NCBI RefSeq assembly: GCF_014322765.1
Contig: NZ_JAASTZ010000012.1
Coordinates: forward strand, 1 to 64,000
Source of the DNA: Listeria immobilis
GTDB taxonomy: Bacteria; Bacillota; Bacilli; Lactobacillales; Listeriaceae
Length of the DNA stretch: 64,000 bases
Direction: 5' to 3'
Of this stretch, positions 44,979 through 55,100 are shown piece by piece; the stretch's first letter is position 1; every line of letters starts with the position of its first letter. Both the position numbers and the translations under genes were made by a program. The notes below the pieces were generated by a model, which saw nothing but the letters and a program-made list of their open reading frames with translations, was not told the DNA's origin and did not search any database.

Positions 44979-47146
44979 TAAATTTCCCCCACTTCCAGTT
45001 CAAAAGTATCCACTTCTACGCTACTTGTTCCAACGAAAATACGGTGTAAACCAGGTTCTTGTATTTTTTCTAATTTGGAATTATAGAAAGAGAATGCTTC
45101 ACTTGTTAATTCCAATGAAACGGTCTTCTCTTCCTCAGCTTGAAGGAATATTTTTTCAAATGCTTTAAGTTCTTTTACAGGGCGAGATATACTAGCTGTT
45201 ACATCTTGTAAGTAAACTTGAATTACTTCTTTTCCTGCTACTTTGCTTTTATTTCTTACAGTTACTTTTATTTCTACTGACTCGCCAAGACGGATTTGTT
45301 TTGGTAATTCGGCAGTCTCCCACTCGAATGCACTATAACTTTTTCCGTAGCCAAATGGATAGTATGGCTCATTTGGAATATCTAGATAATGAGAAACATA
45401 GCGTTCCCCTTTATTTCCTTCTGTCTGAGGTCGACCTGTTTGTAAATGATTGTAGTATACAGGAATTTGCCCTGTTGTTTGTGGGAACGACATAGATAAT
45501 TTACCAGAAGGATTACTTTTACCAACTAATAAATCAGCTGTTACATGACCAGCTTCTGTCCCTGGAAACCAGAGTTCTAAAAGCGCATCACTTACCTCAG
45601 CTAGTTCCTTAACTTCTAACGGTCTACCATTAAATAATGTGGTTACAACTGGTTTCCCAAGTGTTTTTACATAGTTCGCTAAATTATATTGTGCTTCCGG
45701 CAAACGTATTGTAGCTAAACTTCCTGCTTCACCGCCCCATTCATTCTTTTCGCCAAGTGCAAGAACAACCACTTCGGATGCTTGAACTGCTTTTGCTATT
45801 GCTGTTTTATTTTCCTCAGTAAGTGTGGTGTAGTCTGTTTGAACAGTTATTAACTCAGAAAAAACTTCTCGTAAACCAGTTTCTACTTGGATAGCATCTT
45901 TTTCTTCACCGTATACTGTCCAACCGCCAAGAATATCGCTTGAAGTTGCTAATGGACCAATGAGGGCGATTTTGGTTTTAGGAGAAAGTGGGAGTAGCTG
46001 TTGTTTATTTTCTAGTAAAACCGCAGATTCTAAACCAGCTTCTCTTGATTTTTGCCGATTTACCGTTGTTAGAATATCAGTTTGGCGTGATTTTTCTTTT
46101 AAACCACGATAAGGATCTTCAAATAGCCCTAAATCATTTTTTAATTGTAAGATTCGTAAAACAGCTTCATCAATCAAGCTTTCTGATAGTTTATTCGTTG
46201 TAACTAAATCTTTTAATTCATGAATATAGCAAGTAGTCATCATTTCCATATCAACACCAGCTTCCATCGAAAACTGTGCTGCTTCTGCCGGATTTCTTGC
46301 CGTCCCATGATTAATTACTTCTGCAACTGCGCCCCAATCAGAAATTAATACGCCATTAAAATTCATTTCATTCCGCAAAACGTCTCGATTTAACCACTTG
46401 TTCATTGTTGCAGGAACACCATCTACCACATTAAAAGCTGTCATTACTAATTTGGCTCCTGCTTGAATTGCTGCATCATATGCTGGTAGATAGTTTTGAT
46501 ATAGTTCGCGCGTTGACATATTTACAGTATTATATTCTAGACCAGCCTCTGCTGCCCCATATGCTGCAAAGTGTTTTACGCATGCCGCTAAGTTTGTGTA
46601 ATTTTCATGAAGCTTTTCAGTTTCACCTTGATACCCAGCAACCATTGCCTTTCCAAGCTCACTATTTAAAAATGGATCTTCTCCAGTGGATTCCATTACT
46701 CTTCCCCATCTAGGGTCGCGTACTAAATCAAGCATCGGTGAAAAGGTCACATGATGTCCATCCGCTGTTGCTTCCAGGGCGGAAACTTCTGCCATCGTTT
46801 GAACTATTTCTCGATTAAAAGAACATCCAAGTGCGAGCGGTATTGGAAACACTGTTTTATATCCATGAATGACATCCGCCATAAAAATAAGGGGAATGCC
46901 TAATCGATTCGTTTTTAAATAGGCTTCTTGAATGCTTAACATATCCTCAGCTGAACTTGATCCAAGAACGGAACCAGCATTTTCTGTATGAGCATCTGTT
47001 AATTTCATTTCTTGAAGTAAAGGTCCTGTTAATTCGGCATTTTTAATTGCTCCTTTAAAAAGAAAAGGGGATAATTGCAAACACTGGGCAATTTTTTCAT
47101 CTAAGGTCATTTCTGCTAATAAAGCGGTTAATTTTCCTTGTTTCAT
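44978..47146 (-). CDS. GH3 beta-glucosidase (sophorose-active type)
   Basis: 722 residues, cytoplasmic. N-terminal TIM barrel with the nucleophile D270 (NGVLISDWGAV), the KHFAAYG loop (about 191-197), an alpha/beta sandwich (about 370-580) and a C-terminal fibronectin-III-like domain. The L. innocua orthologue (Lin1840) prefers sophorose, the disaccharide left by the phosphorylase. First gene of the leftward operon, overlapped by the next gene by 1 nt. RBS AGGAGG. Its promoter carries a cre-like site and an operator. Confidence 0.88.
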   Translation of the reverse strand: MKQGKLTALLAEMTLDEKIAQCLQLSPFLFKGAIKNAELTGPLLQEMKLTDAHTENAGSVLGSSSAEDMLSIQEAYLKTNRLGIPLIFMADVIHGYKTVFPIPLALGCSFNREIVQTMAEVSALEATADGHHVTFSPMLDLVRDPRWGRVMESTGEDPFLNSELGKAMVAGYQGETEKLHENYTNLAACVKHFAAYGAAEAGLEYNTVNMSTRELYQNYLPAYDAAIQAGAKLVMTAFNVVDGVPATMNKWLNRDVLRNEMNFNGVLISDWGAVAEVINHGTARNPAEAAQFSMEAGVDMEMMTTCYIHELKDLVTTNKLSESLIDEAVLRILQLKNDLGLFEDPYRGLKEKSRQTDILTTVNRQKSREAGLESAVLLENKQQLLPLSPKTKIALIGPLATSSDILGGWTVYGEEKDAIQVETGLREVFSELITVQTDYTTLTEENKTAIAKAVQASEVVVLALGEKNEWGGEAGSLATIRLPEAQYNLANYVKTLGKPVVTTLFNGRPLEVKELAEVSDALLELWFPGTEAGHVTADLLVGKSNPSGKLSMSFPQTTGQIPVYYNHLQTGRPQTEGNKGERYVSHYLDIPNEPYYPFGYGKSYSAFEWETAELPKQIRLGESVEIKVTVRNKSKVAGKEVIQVYLQDVTASISRPVKELKAFEKIFLQAEEEKTVSLELTSEAFSFYNSKLEKIQEPGLHRIFVGTSSVEVDTFELEVGEI

Positions 47147-47169
47147 AGGAACCTCCTAAAACACATTTT

Positions 47170-47183
47170 TCGAAACGTTTCTA
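47170..47183. promoter_or_regulatory. LacI-type operator 1
   Basis: TCGAAACGTTTCTA, a palindrome centred on GAAACGTTTC (47172-47181), downstream of the leftward start site. Identical to operator 2 over 14 bp, and both are flanked by ATTCAA/ATTGAA on the same side. Confidence 0.75.
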
Positions 47184-47198
47184 TTCAAATATAACAAC

Positions 47199-47227
47199 AG
47201 TATAAGCGCTTTCTTTTCTTTAGTCAA
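47199..47227 (-). promoter_or_regulatory. Leftward promoter of the GH3-GH94 operon
   Basis: TTGACT (47222-47227) and TATACT (47199-47204) with 17-bp spacing on the minus strand. A cre-like sequence TATAAGCGCTTTCT (47201-47214, one mismatch to TGWAARCGYTWWCW) overlaps the -10 and spacer, suggesting CcpA repression. Confidence 0.75.
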
Positions 47228-47384
47228 CCAATAAATCAATTCACAAGTGTAATAAACCGGATTTATCATTTTCTTCTATATTATCCCGCTTTTGCAAATG
47301 TTATTCTTTAAAAATAATATGCCTATTAAACCATTGATATACAATGTGTTTAACTATATTATTAAAAATAATTTTGCAATCCAC

Positions 47385-47413
47385 TTGAAACCGATTACAT
47401 TATATACTATAAT
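47385..47413 (+). promoter_or_regulatory. Rightward promoter of the binding-protein gene
   Basis: TTGAAA (47385-47390) and consensus TATAAT (47408-47413) with 17-bp spacing. Transcription would start near 47420, inside operator 2. Confidence 0.8.
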
Positions 47414-47420
47414 AACCTTA

Positions 47421-47434
47421 TCGAAACGTTTCTA
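47421..47434. promoter_or_regulatory. LacI-type operator 2
   Basis: TCGAAACGTTTCTA, identical to operator 1, placed over the predicted start site of the rightward promoter. The two are 251 bp apart, a distance that would permit looping. Confidence 0.75.
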
Positions 47435-47577
47435 TTGAATATTCAGTATGTGAATTAGTTTTCACAATTTGTTTTTCCCCGTACGCAGCAAAACTTGTTT
47501 CGTACAACTTGTTTTATTTTCATATACTTCAGTCATAAGGGTTGTTTTGAAAAAAACCAAAAAATGGAGGAAAAATC

Positions 47578-48819
47578 ATGAAAAAAAAGATGTTTGCACT
47601 ATTAGCTTTGTTGTTATCACTTAGTTTGGTTCTGATGGCTTGCGGGACGAAAGATGAGGTAAATTCAAGCGAATCTAAAGTATTAAATGTTTGGGCAATG
47701 GGAGACGAAGCAAAATCTTTAAAAGAACTAGCACTGAAATTCACAAAAGAAACTGGTATTGAAGTAAAAGTTCAAGTTATTCCTTGGGCAAATGCACATG
47801 ATAAATTATTAACTGCTGTTGCTTCTAAATCTGGCCCTGATGTTGTCCAAATGGGAACTACTTGGATGCCAGAATTTGTTGAAGCTGGTGCATTACTGGA
47901 TATTACAAAAGATGTAGAAAAAAGTGAAAATATGAACCCTGAATTATTTTTCCCTGGTTCTATCAAAACAACACAATTTGACGGAAAGACGTATGGTGTT
48001 CCGTGGTATGCAGAAACCCGTGTACTCTTCTATCGCACCGATTTACTGAAAAAAGTTGGTTATAATGAAGCACCAAAAACTTGGGAAGAATTATCTGATG
48101 CTGCTTTAAAACTTTCAAAACGTGGCAAAGATATGTATGGCTTCTCAGTTGATCCAAATGAACAAACTACTGGTTTCATTTTTGGTCGTCAAAATGGCTC
48201 TCCTTTATTTGATAAAAATGAACAACCTGTTTTCAATAAAGCACCTTTCGTTGATGCTGTTTCTTACTTAGATAGTTTCATTAAGAACGGTTCTGCCCCA
48301 GATACTGATCTTGGTCTAGATGCTTCTCAAAGCTTTGGCGGCGACGGAATTGTTCCAATGTTTATGAGTGGTCCTTGGATGGTTAACACTTTAAAAGATA
48401 CTGCACCTGATATTGATGGTAAATGGGCAACAGCTGTTTTACCTAAAAAAGAAAATAATCAGTCTAGTCTCGGTGGAGCAAACCTTTCCATATTTAAATA
48501 TAGTGATAAAAAAGACGATGCTTTGAAATTTATGGATTATATGAGCCAACCTGATGTACAACTTTCTTGGTTAAAAGATACTAACTCTATGCCTGCTCGT
48601 ATGGATGCATGGGAAGATGATATGTTGAAAAACGATCCTTACTACAAAGTGTTTGGAGAACAAATGAAAACAGCAGAACCAATGCCATTAATTCCACAGT
48701 TTGAAGAAATTGCGCAATTATATGGTAAATCTTGGGAACAAATTTATCGTGGTGGCGCAGATGTGCAAACGCAAATGGATAGTTTTAATGATCAAGTAGA
48801 ATCGCTACTTAAAAAATAA
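47578..48819 (+). CDS. Sophoro-oligosaccharide ABC transporter binding lipoprotein
   Basis: 413 residues. Lipoprotein signal peptide with lipobox LMAC (Cys22), then a family-1 sugar-binding protein fold (SVLNVWAMGDEAKSL, GPDVVQMGTTWMPEF and GPWMVNTL in order). The L. innocua orthologue (Lin1841) binds short beta-1,2-glucooligosaccharides. First gene of the rightward transporter operon; strong RBS TGGAGG. An intercistronic hairpin separates it from the permease genes. Confidence 0.87.
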   Translation: MKKKMFALLALLLSLSLVLMACGTKDEVNSSESKVLNVWAMGDEAKSLKELALKFTKETGIEVKVQVIPWANAHDKLLTAVASKSGPDVVQMGTTWMPEFVEAGALLDITKDVEKSENMNPELFFPGSIKTTQFDGKTYGVPWYAETRVLFYRTDLLKKVGYNEAPKTWEELSDAALKLSKRGKDMYGFSVDPNEQTTGFIFGRQNGSPLFDKNEQPVFNKAPFVDAVSYLDSFIKNGSAPDTDLGLDASQSFGGDGIVPMFMSGPWMVNTLKDTAPDIDGKWATAVLPKKENNQSSLGGANLSIFKYSDKKDDALKFMDYMSQPDVQLSWLKDTNSMPARMDAWEDDMLKNDPYYKVFGEQMKTAEPMPLIPQFEEIAQLYGKSWEQIYRGGADVQTQMDSFNDQVESLLKK

Positions 48820-48825
48820 CGAATA

Positions 48826-48864
48826 AAAAGGGCAAATATAGATAGTGCAGTTATTTGCCCTTTT
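48826..48864 (+). terminator. Intercistronic hairpin / partial terminator
   Basis: Perfect 13-bp stem AAAAGGGCAAATA / TATTTGCCCTTTT between the binding-protein and permease genes. Such structures stabilise the upstream message or attenuate the downstream one, giving more binding protein than permease. Confidence 0.65.
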
Positions 48865-48881
48865 AGAATGGAACTGATGTT

Positions 48882-49775
48882 ATGAAACAATTTCTAAATA
48901 AAAACACCCCCTATTTGTTTATTTCGCCAGCGTTGTTTTTACTTCTTCTGTTTTCGCTACTACCGATTATGCTAGCTTTCGTTATTAGTTTTACAGATAT
49001 TGATTTAGTCGGGCTCGCGGATTATTCTAAGATTAACTTTATTGGTATTGATAATTATGTCAACATTATGCAAGATCCGGTCTTTTTAAAATCGATTTTT
49101 AATACCCTCTTCTATGTAGTTATTGGTGTACCCCTTGTTATTATTTGTTCGCTTGGTATTGCTCTTATGATTAACTTTTCGCAAGCAAAGATTTTTCAAT
49201 TTTTCCGGTTAATCTTCTACACTCCTTCGATTACAAACGTTGTCGCTGTTGCAGTTGTTTGGAGTTACTTATATAATCCACGGTTCGGTTTACTTAACTA
49301 CTTGCTTTCTTTCCTAGATTTAGGACCTGTACCCTGGTTGCAAGACCCAACAATCGCGAAACTTTCCTTAATTGTCCTCGCTGTATGGCGGGCAATCGGT
49401 GTAAATATGATTATTTTCCTAGCAGCACTTCAAGGCATTCCAAAAGAATATTACGAAGCTGCTTCCCTTGATGGAGCAAATAGTCGCCAACAATTATTTA
49501 AAATTACAGTTCCCATGCTTCGTTTTGCGATATTCTTTGTAACGGTAACAACAATGATTGGTTGGTTACAATTCTTCGAGGAACCTTTTGTTATGACAGA
49601 AGGCGGACCTTTAGATAGTACTAATTCTGTTGCCCTTTTCATCTACCAAAATGGGTTCCAACTTAGTAAATTTGGATATGCTGCTGCTGGATCATTTATA
49701 TTATTCATCGCGATTATTATTATCACGCTTATCCAATTCCGAATTCAGCGCAAAAATAATGACGGGGATATTTAA
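48882..49775 (+). CDS. Sugar ABC transporter permease 1 (MsmF-like)
   Basis: 297 residues, six membrane segments. The EAA loop that contacts the ATPase is visible (EYYEAASLDGANSRQQLFKIT, about 188-207 in part). Pairs with the permease at 49793, 17 nt downstream. Weak RBS, in line with lower synthesis than the binding protein. Confidence 0.88.
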   Translation: MKQFLNKNTPYLFISPALFLLLLFSLLPIMLAFVISFTDIDLVGLADYSKINFIGIDNYVNIMQDPVFLKSIFNTLFYVVIGVPLVIICSLGIALMINFSQAKIFQFFRLIFYTPSITNVVAVAVVWSYLYNPRFGLLNYLLSFLDLGPVPWLQDPTIAKLSLIVLAVWRAIGVNMIIFLAALQGIPKEYYEAASLDGANSRQQLFKITVPMLRFAIFFVTVTTMIGWLQFFEEPFVMTEGGPLDSTNSVALFIYQNGFQLSKFGYAAAGSFILFIAIIIITLIQFRIQRKNNDGDI

Positions 49776-49792
49776 GAGAGGAGTTTTTATAC

Positions 49793-50623
49793 ATGAATCA
49801 ATATACGCAAAAATCGCGTGGAGCTAAAATTGCTGTCATTACAATTTTGACGGTTGGCGGATTCTTTATGATTTTACCGTTCATTTGGATGGTTCTCTCC
49901 TCTTTAAAAACGGATGCAGAAATTTTAAAAATCCCGCCTACGATTTGGCCTGAAACTTTTACGCTAGATAATTTCACGAAACTATTTACAGAGATGGACT
50001 TTGCTGTCTATTTAAAAAACACTTTAATCATTGTCTTTTTTTCCTTCTTCGGATTATTTTTAAATGCAATGGCAGGTTATGGTTTTGCGAAATTTAAATT
50101 TAAAGGAAAAAATAAATTATTTTATCTTGTACTTGCAACAATGATGATTCCTGGACAAGTGACAATGATTCCAGTTTATTTACTACTAAATGCAGCTGGA
50201 CTTACTAACACAATGACCGGGATTGTACTTCCAGGGCTGGTTGGTGCTTTTGGGATTTTCTTATTCCGCCAATTTATGTCAACTATCTCAGATGATTTAC
50301 TTGAGGCAGCACGACTGGATGGTGCGAGTGAGTTTTATATTTTCTGGCGGATTATCATTCCTATTTCACGCCCTGTTCTCGCGGTACAAGGAATTCTTAC
50401 CTTTATTGCTGGTTGGAACTCGTTCTTATGGCCATTAATTATTGCTAATGACGAGAAGTTCTACACATTATCAGTTGGCTTACAACTTTTAAAAGGACAA
50501 TATGGCAGCAATTACGCACTTCAAATGGCTGGGGCAACTTTCATGGTTATCCCGATTATCTTGATTTTTATGACTTTCCAAAAGTATATTTTAAAAGGAT
50601 TCAATGTTTCTGGAATGAAATAA
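49793..50623 (+). CDS. Sugar ABC transporter permease 2 (MsmG-like)
   Basis: 276 residues, six membrane segments, EAA loop LLEAARLDGASEFYIFWRI. No ATPase gene follows: the operon ends in a strong terminator. A shared MsmX-like ATPase encoded elsewhere probably drives import, as for other CUT1 sugar transporters in Bacillales. RBS AGAGAGGAG. Confidence 0.88.
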   Translation: MNQYTQKSRGAKIAVITILTVGGFFMILPFIWMVLSSLKTDAEILKIPPTIWPETFTLDNFTKLFTEMDFAVYLKNTLIIVFFSFFGLFLNAMAGYGFAKFKFKGKNKLFYLVLATMMIPGQVTMIPVYLLLNAAGLTNTMTGIVLPGLVGAFGIFLFRQFMSTISDDLLEAARLDGASEFYIFWRIIIPISRPVLAVQGILTFIAGWNSFLWPLIIANDEKFYTLSVGLQLLKGQYGSNYALQMAGATFMVIPIILIFMTFQKYILKGFNVSGMK

Positions 50624-50633
50624 TTGGACAAGC

Positions 50634-50666
50634 AAAAAGCTTATTCGAATACCGAATAAGCTTTTT
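50634..50666. terminator. Bidirectional terminator
   Basis: Stem AAAAAGCTTATTCG / CGAATAAGCTTTTT between the permease gene and the convergent gltD. Confidence 0.9.
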
Positions 50667-50672
50667 GTCTTA

Positions 50673-52142
50673 TTAAGGTAAAAAAGTTTCTCCCATCAAG
50701 TAAAAGTCCACTTCCCTAGCTGCTTCACGACCTTCTGCAATAGCTGTTACGACTAGACTTTGACCATGACGAGCATCACCACAAGCGAAGACACCTTCTT
50801 CATTTGTGCGATAGAATCCTTTCGCCGCATCAATGGTATGACGGTCTGTTTTATTTACGCCGAAATTGGTAAAAATATCTTCTGTTGTTCCGGCAAATCC
50901 GATGGCAATTAAAACCATATCTACTTCGAAAAATTTCTCACTACCTTCTACTGGTGTATATTTTCTAGTTTCTTTATCTTCCACTACTTCGACAGTATGA
51001 AGTCCAGTGAGATTGCCGTCTACATCTTTTTCGAATGCAGTTGTGTTAATCAAATACTCACGTGGGTCTTTTCCATAAACAGCCTCAGCTTCTTCGTGGG
51101 CATAGTCCATTTTAAAAACACGTGGGTATTGTGGCCATGGGTTTTCACCGGCACGTAATTCTGGTAATTTGTCTTGAATCCCAAATTGATAAATACTTTT
51201 TGCACCTTGTCTAAGGGCTGTTGCAACACAATCTGCTCCAGTATCTCCCCCACCAATGATGACAACATTTTTTCCTTTAGCTGAAAGGGTTTGGACACCG
51301 CCATTATCTAAGTTATCCCGCGTACTTTGCGTTAAATACGGTACTGCAAAATGAATTCCTTTAGCATCACGTCCAGCTAGAGGGATATCACGTGCATTGC
51401 CAGCGCCAGTTGCTAACACTACAGAATCATATTCACTGCGTAGCTCAGCAAAACTAATATCACTTCCAGCTGCAACTCCAGTAATAAATTCAATTCCTTC
51501 TTCTGCCATCAAATTCACTCGGCGGGTTACTTGTTCTTTTTCCAGTTTCATCGTTGGAATGCCATACATTAACAAACCACCAACACGATCACTTTTTTCA
51601 AATACGGTAACACTATGTCCGGCTTGATTTAATTGATCGGCACAAGCTAAACCAGCTGGTCCTGAACCGATAACAGCAATTCTTTTACCTGTACGATGTT
51701 TTGGGGGGGATGGTTTAATCCAGCCTTCTTCAAAACCACGATCAATAATTGCTTTTTCAATTGATTTAATTCCTACTGCTGGTTCAGAAATTGCGACAGT
51801 ACAACCACCTTCACATGGTGCTGGACAAATCCGACCGGTAAATTCAGGGAAATTATTCGTTTTTAAGAGTAATTGCAATGCTTCATACCAATCGCCTCGA
51901 TAAACAGCATCGTTCCATTCTGGGATTAAATTATGCAGTGGGCAGCCTGATACGCCATTTTTAATTTCCATACCAACGCTACAAAATGGTACACCGCAAT
52001 CCATACATCTTGCCGCTTGCAAAGTTAAATCAGCTGCTGGCATTGGCAAACTATATTCATTCCAGTCACGCGTCCGGCTTTTTGGATCTCGTCCTGGTGC
52101 TGGAATTCGATCATATTCGATAAATCCAGTTGCTTTTCCCAT
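50673..52142 (-). CDS. gltD: Glutamate synthase (NADPH) small subunit
   Basis: 489 residues. N-terminal Cys-rich iron-sulfur part (CMDCGVPFC, GCPLHN and CPAPCEGGC), then the FAD motif GSGPAGLACADQL (about 156-168) and the NADPH motif GGGDTGADC (about 295-303). It passes electrons from NADPH to the large subunit for conversion of glutamine plus 2-oxoglutarate to two glutamates. Lies 14 nt downstream of the large-subunit gene. RBS AGAGGAG. In B. subtilis the same gene is called gltB. Confidence 0.93.
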   Translation of the reverse strand: MGKATGFIEYDRIPAPGRDPKSRTRDWNEYSLPMPAADLTLQAARCMDCGVPFCSVGMEIKNGVSGCPLHNLIPEWNDAVYRGDWYEALQLLLKTNNFPEFTGRICPAPCEGGCTVAISEPAVGIKSIEKAIIDRGFEEGWIKPSPPKHRTGKRIAVIGSGPAGLACADQLNQAGHSVTVFEKSDRVGGLLMYGIPTMKLEKEQVTRRVNLMAEEGIEFITGVAAGSDISFAELRSEYDSVVLATGAGNARDIPLAGRDAKGIHFAVPYLTQSTRDNLDNGGVQTLSAKGKNVVIIGGGDTGADCVATALRQGAKSIYQFGIQDKLPELRAGENPWPQYPRVFKMDYAHEEAEAVYGKDPREYLINTTAFEKDVDGNLTGLHTVEVVEDKETRKYTPVEGSEKFFEVDMVLIAIGFAGTTEDIFTNFGVNKTDRHTIDAAKGFYRTNEEGVFACGDARHGQSLVVTAIAEGREAAREVDFYLMGETFLP

Positions 52143-52156
52143 ATTTCCACTCCTCT

Positions 52157-55100
52157 CTATTTCGCCATAATAGCCGTTAGTTTGCCATCTTTATGTTCAT
52201 AAAAAGCTTGTAATTCTGCTTCATCATGCGTTTGACCAGCATGCTCCAATGTTTCAATCCGCGTTAGCATCATCTCATATTCATTTGGAATAACAAACAG
52301 GAAGTTCTCCTTTTCTGTTTCCCAGTTTTGAAGAATCATTTGAGCAAATTCACTTCCGGTCCAGCTAGCATGTTGTTCAATTAGCTGCTTTAATTTTGCT
52401 GCTTCTTTATTAGTAGATACAGCACGACTATTTACGAGTTCATGATTAATTTTTGCTTGCGTGCTCTGCTTATTAGTTGTATAAATATAGGCACTTCCAC
52501 CAGACATACCAGCTGCAAAGTTTTCGCCAATTTCTCCGAGAATAACTACTGCGCCCCCTGTCATATATTCACAACCATTGTCGCCAATACCTTCAACGAC
52601 TGCTGTTGCACCACTATTTCTTACTGCAAACCGGGCTCCAGCACGACCATGCATATAAGCTTCTCCGCCAGTTGCACCATAAAGCGTTACATTTCCTACT
52701 ATCGCTGAATCATGTGGGTTAATCGGTGTCTTTTTATTTGGACTTACGATTAGTTTACCGCCAGATAATCCTTTTCCGAAGTAATCATTTGCATCTCCGT
52801 GAATTCGGAGCGTCATTCCAAGTGGTGTATAGGCGCCGAAACTCTGACCAGCTGAACCAGTAAATTCAAGCGAGATTGTATCTTCTGGTAACCCTGCTGC
52901 TCCGTATTTCTTGCTTATAAATGAACCAGCAATTGTTCCAATGGCACGGTCGACATTACGTACATTAAAGGAACCCGTCACTTTTTCTGCATTTTCTAAA
53001 GCTGGCTTAATTAATGGGACAATTTCACGCATATCAAGTGTTTGCTCTATTTTATGATCTTGTTGTTTTGTACAATATTGGACTTGGTTTTTATAAAAAT
53101 CATCACTATAAAGCATTTTCGAAAAATCGATGTATTTCGCTTTCCAATGAGCTTCTTTTTTCTCATGTGTTTTCAAAAATTCTTTATGGCCGATAACTTC
53201 TTTTAAACTTCTAAAGCCAAGTTCCGCCATCATCTCGCGCATCTCTTCTACAATAAAGTGAAAGAAATTTACCACATAATCTGCAGAACCATTAAATTTC
53301 TTGCGTAGTTCTGGGTTTTGAGTAGCCACACCGACCGGACAAGTATCCAAATGGCAAACACGCATCATCACGCAACCAAGTGTTACAAGTGGCGCCGTTG
53401 CAAAACCAAATTCTTCTGCTCCAAGCATTGCAGCAACTAATACATCTTTTCCAGTCATTAGTTTGCCATCTGTTTCTACAACTACTTTATTACGCAAACC
53501 ATTTAGAAGTAGTGTTTGATGGGTTTCTGCTAATCCGATTTCCCATGGAACACCAGCATGGCGAATACTAGTTCTTGCTGCCGCCCCCGTTCCACCTTCA
53601 TAACCACTAACAAGTATGACATCTGCATTACCTTTTGCTACACCAGCAGCAATCGTCCCAATACCAGTTTTCGAAACTAATTTCACGTTAATACGAGCGT
53701 TTTGATTGGCATTTTTTAAATCAAAAATTAGTTGTGATAGATCTTCAATGGAGTATATATCATGATGTGGAGGTGGTGAAATAAGTCCAACACCAGTCGT
53801 TGAACCACGTGTTTTGGAAATCCACGGATATACTTTTTTCCCTGGTAAATGTCCTCCTTCTCCAGGTTTTGCCCCTTGAGCCATCTTAATTTGCAATTCT
53901 TCTGCATTCACTAAATAATGACTTGTCACTCCAAAACGACCTGAAGCAATTTGCTTAATCGCACTTCTTCGCCAGTCGCCATTTGCATCTGGGGTAAAAC
54001 GATTAGGATTTTCTCCACCTTCTCCACTATTACTTTTCCCACCAATTCGGTTCATCGCAATAGCAAGTGCCTCATGAGCTTCCTGACTAATCGATCCATA
54101 TGACATTGCACCTGATTTAAATCGCTTAAAAATAGCCTCTGCTGGCTCTACCTCATCAAGTGGAATCGGTTTGCGATCACTTGTAAATGTTAATAATCCT
54201 CTTAAAAATGCATTATTTTGATTTTGCATTAAATCAGAATAAAGATTATAAGTTTCACGGTCATTTTCTCTTGTAGCTTGTTGCAACGAATGAATTGCAA
54301 GCGGATTATACGCGTGGTATTCTCCGTTTGAGCGCCACTGGTATTCTCCACCAGTATTTAGAGTAAAACTTTGGTAGCCAATATCATGATATGCTTCTCT
54401 ATGACGCAACCAGGCTTCCTGCGCAATAATAGAAAGTGGAATCCCGCCAATTTGAGAAGCAGTTCCTGGGAAGAAGCTAGCAATAACATCGTCCCCAATA
54501 CCAATAGCTTCAAAAATCTGCGCGCCACGATAACTTTGAACAGTTGAAATACCCATTTTGGACATGATTTTTAGAATTCCGTCCGTAATCGCTTCAATAT
54601 AACGGCTCTCTGCTTCATCCAGAGAAAATCCTTTTAAGCGGTCTTCTTGTATCAAGCCAGCAAATGTATCAATCGCTAAACTAGGGAAAACTGCATCTGC
54701 TCCGTAGCCAATTAAAAGCGCACATTGATGAACATCTCGCGCTTCTGAAGTTTTTACAATGATACTTACTTTAGTTCTTGTTCCAGATTTTACTAAATGA
54801 TGATGTAATCCACTTACTGCTAAAAGTGAAGGAATTCCAATAAAATCAGCATTTACACCGTCATCATCAAGAACGATTAATTCTGTTCCTTCTGCAACTT
54901 TTTGGTCTGCCATCGCAAATAATTTCGCCAGCGTCTTATCTAAGTCATCTCTTTCTTCCGCTTGAAATAAAATTGGAAGTGTTACTGTTGGTTTGGCAAA
55001 TTTTGTTTGAGATAGCAAAGCATTGAATTCCTTCCGAGATAAAATCGGCGTTTTCAAGCGAATTCGCTTAGCATTTTTTGCCGTCGGATTTAAAATATTA

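Noticed and set aside
47388-47401. cre site in the rightward promoter (TGAAACCGATTACA)
   Set aside because: Two mismatches in the conserved core; too weak to annotate beside the better leftward candidate.
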